From JALUUH01 sp964636675 (lineage in GTDB: Bacteria > Pseudomonadota > Gammaproteobacteria > S012-40): a stretch of 64,000 nt of DNA. Numbering within the stretch: position 1 is the stretch's first letter; each line of letters starts with the position of its first letter. Location: contig CAZWUO010000001.1 of NCBI GenBank assembly GCA_964636675.1, positions 1 to 64,000 on the forward strand, written 5' to 3'. The notes beneath the pieces were generated by a model. It was not told the origin of the DNA and searched no databases. It saw nothing but the letters and a program-made list of their open reading frames with translations. A program made the translations under genes and the position numbers. This document shows, in pieces, positions 63,500 to 64,000 of this stretch.

Positions 63500-64000
63500 A
63501 TGAATGACGCACGATCAATTTTAAAAACAACTTTTGGATATGATGTATTTCGCCATCAGCAAGAGGAGGTTATTCAAGCCTTGCTTGGCGGCGATGATGC
63601 ATTTGTATTGATGCCCACCGGTGGTGGAAAGTCTTTGTGTTATCAAATTCCCGCGCTAATGCGTCATGGTGTTGGGGTCGTTGTTTCTCCGTTAATTGCT
63701 TTGATGCAAGATCAAGTGGATACTTTGCTGCAACTCGGATTGCGCGCTGGGTTTATTAATTCAACGCAAAATTATGCGCAGCAACAGGAAATTGAACGCC
63801 AGATTGTTGGGGGCGAGATTGATATTGTTTATATCGCGCCAGAAAGGTTATTAACGGCGCGTTGTCTGAATATTTTAGATCATTCAGCAATCGCACTTTT
63901 TGCAATAGACGAAGCACATTGTGTATCCCATTGGGGGCATGATTTTCGAAAGGAGTATCAGAAGCTAGGCATACTACACCAACGGTTTCCCAATGTTCCG
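63500..64000 (+). CDS. recQ: ATP-dependent DNA helicase RecQ (3' end outside window)
   Basis: The frame from ATG 63500 is open to the window edge (167 codons). It starts MNDARSILKTTFGYDVFRHQ and has the RecQ motifs QQEEVIQALLGG, Walker A MPTGGGKSLCYQIPAL, VSPLIALMQDQVD, YIAPERLL and AIDEAHCVSHWGHDFRKEY. It unwinds DNA 3'-5' in recombinational repair. It follows the FKBP terminator and so has its own promoter. Confidence 0.95.
   Translation, partial: MNDARSILKTTFGYDVFRHQQEEVIQALLGGDDAFVLMPTGGGKSLCYQIPALMRHGVGVVVSPLIALMQDQVDTLLQLGLRAGFINSTQNYAQQQEIERQIVGGEIDIVYIAPERLLTARCLNILDHSAIALFAIDEAHCVSHWGHDFRKEYQKLGILHQRFPNVP

Overview
The window comes from a moderately AT-rich gammaproteobacterium. The evidence is the block LysR-leuC-leuD-leuB-asd-fimV, the pairs yoaA-tsaB and lgt-thyA-folA, the spoVR-yeaH-yeaG cluster, and small gammaproteobacterial families (DUF1249, DUF3301, HPF fused to a cold-shock domain). 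I cannot name the genus. The gene set fits a free-living, biofilm-forming aquatic bacterium. I see no rRNA, tRNA, CRISPR array, prophage or transposase gene.

Layout. 1-8045: the end of an exopolysaccharide locus (tyrosine kinase/chain-length regulator, XrtA-type secretion ATPase fused to a J-like domain, TPR protein, FecR-like protein, O-antigen-ligase-type polymerase). 8086-12802: the stress cluster spoVR-yeaH-yeaG (minus strand). 13416-15937: hpf-csd, an orphan fliA, DUF1249 and a small acidic protein behind a perfect CRP-type palindrome. 16308-24301: leucine and aspartate-family biosynthesis, then fimV. 24357-28480: a GST-like protein, a CBS protein, a decayed phosphoglucomutase gene, and htpG behind a heat-shock promoter. 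28610-29482: three minigenes for one-helix membrane peptides. 29755-35931: a four-gene cell-surface operon (TPR/beta-barrel, FecR, small exported protein, large PD40/HYR protein with a basic tail).

36371-43605: signalling genes (STAS antagonist, HsbR-like REC-PP2C-HATPase, NarL-type regulator, REC-Hpt protein, MalT-like ATPase with a BTAD output). 43707-50835: nitrate/nitrite assimilation (nirB, nirD, nas-type molybdenum reductase, and a ferredoxin fused to a DmsC-type membrane anchor) preceded by an NtrC-like site and a sigma-54 promoter. 50926-64000: housekeeping genes (tatD, lgt, thyA, folA, tsaB, yoaA, an HDOD gene, an FKBP isomerase, the start of recQ) with several uncharacterised small genes.

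Themes. A non-coding, MITE-like repeat with ends of about 19 bp (CCTAGATTCCGCAGTTGAC) occurs at five places, always at gene boundaries; one fragment supplies the stop codon of spoVR. Regulation is readable in several places: sigma-54/NtrC for nitrate assimilation, sigma-32 for htpG, and candidate sigma-28 promoters for fliA and for the STAS/HsbR pair. The least explained elements are the tandem membrane-peptide minigenes, the surface operon at 29.7-35.9 kb, and the ATPase-J-NTF2 fusion.
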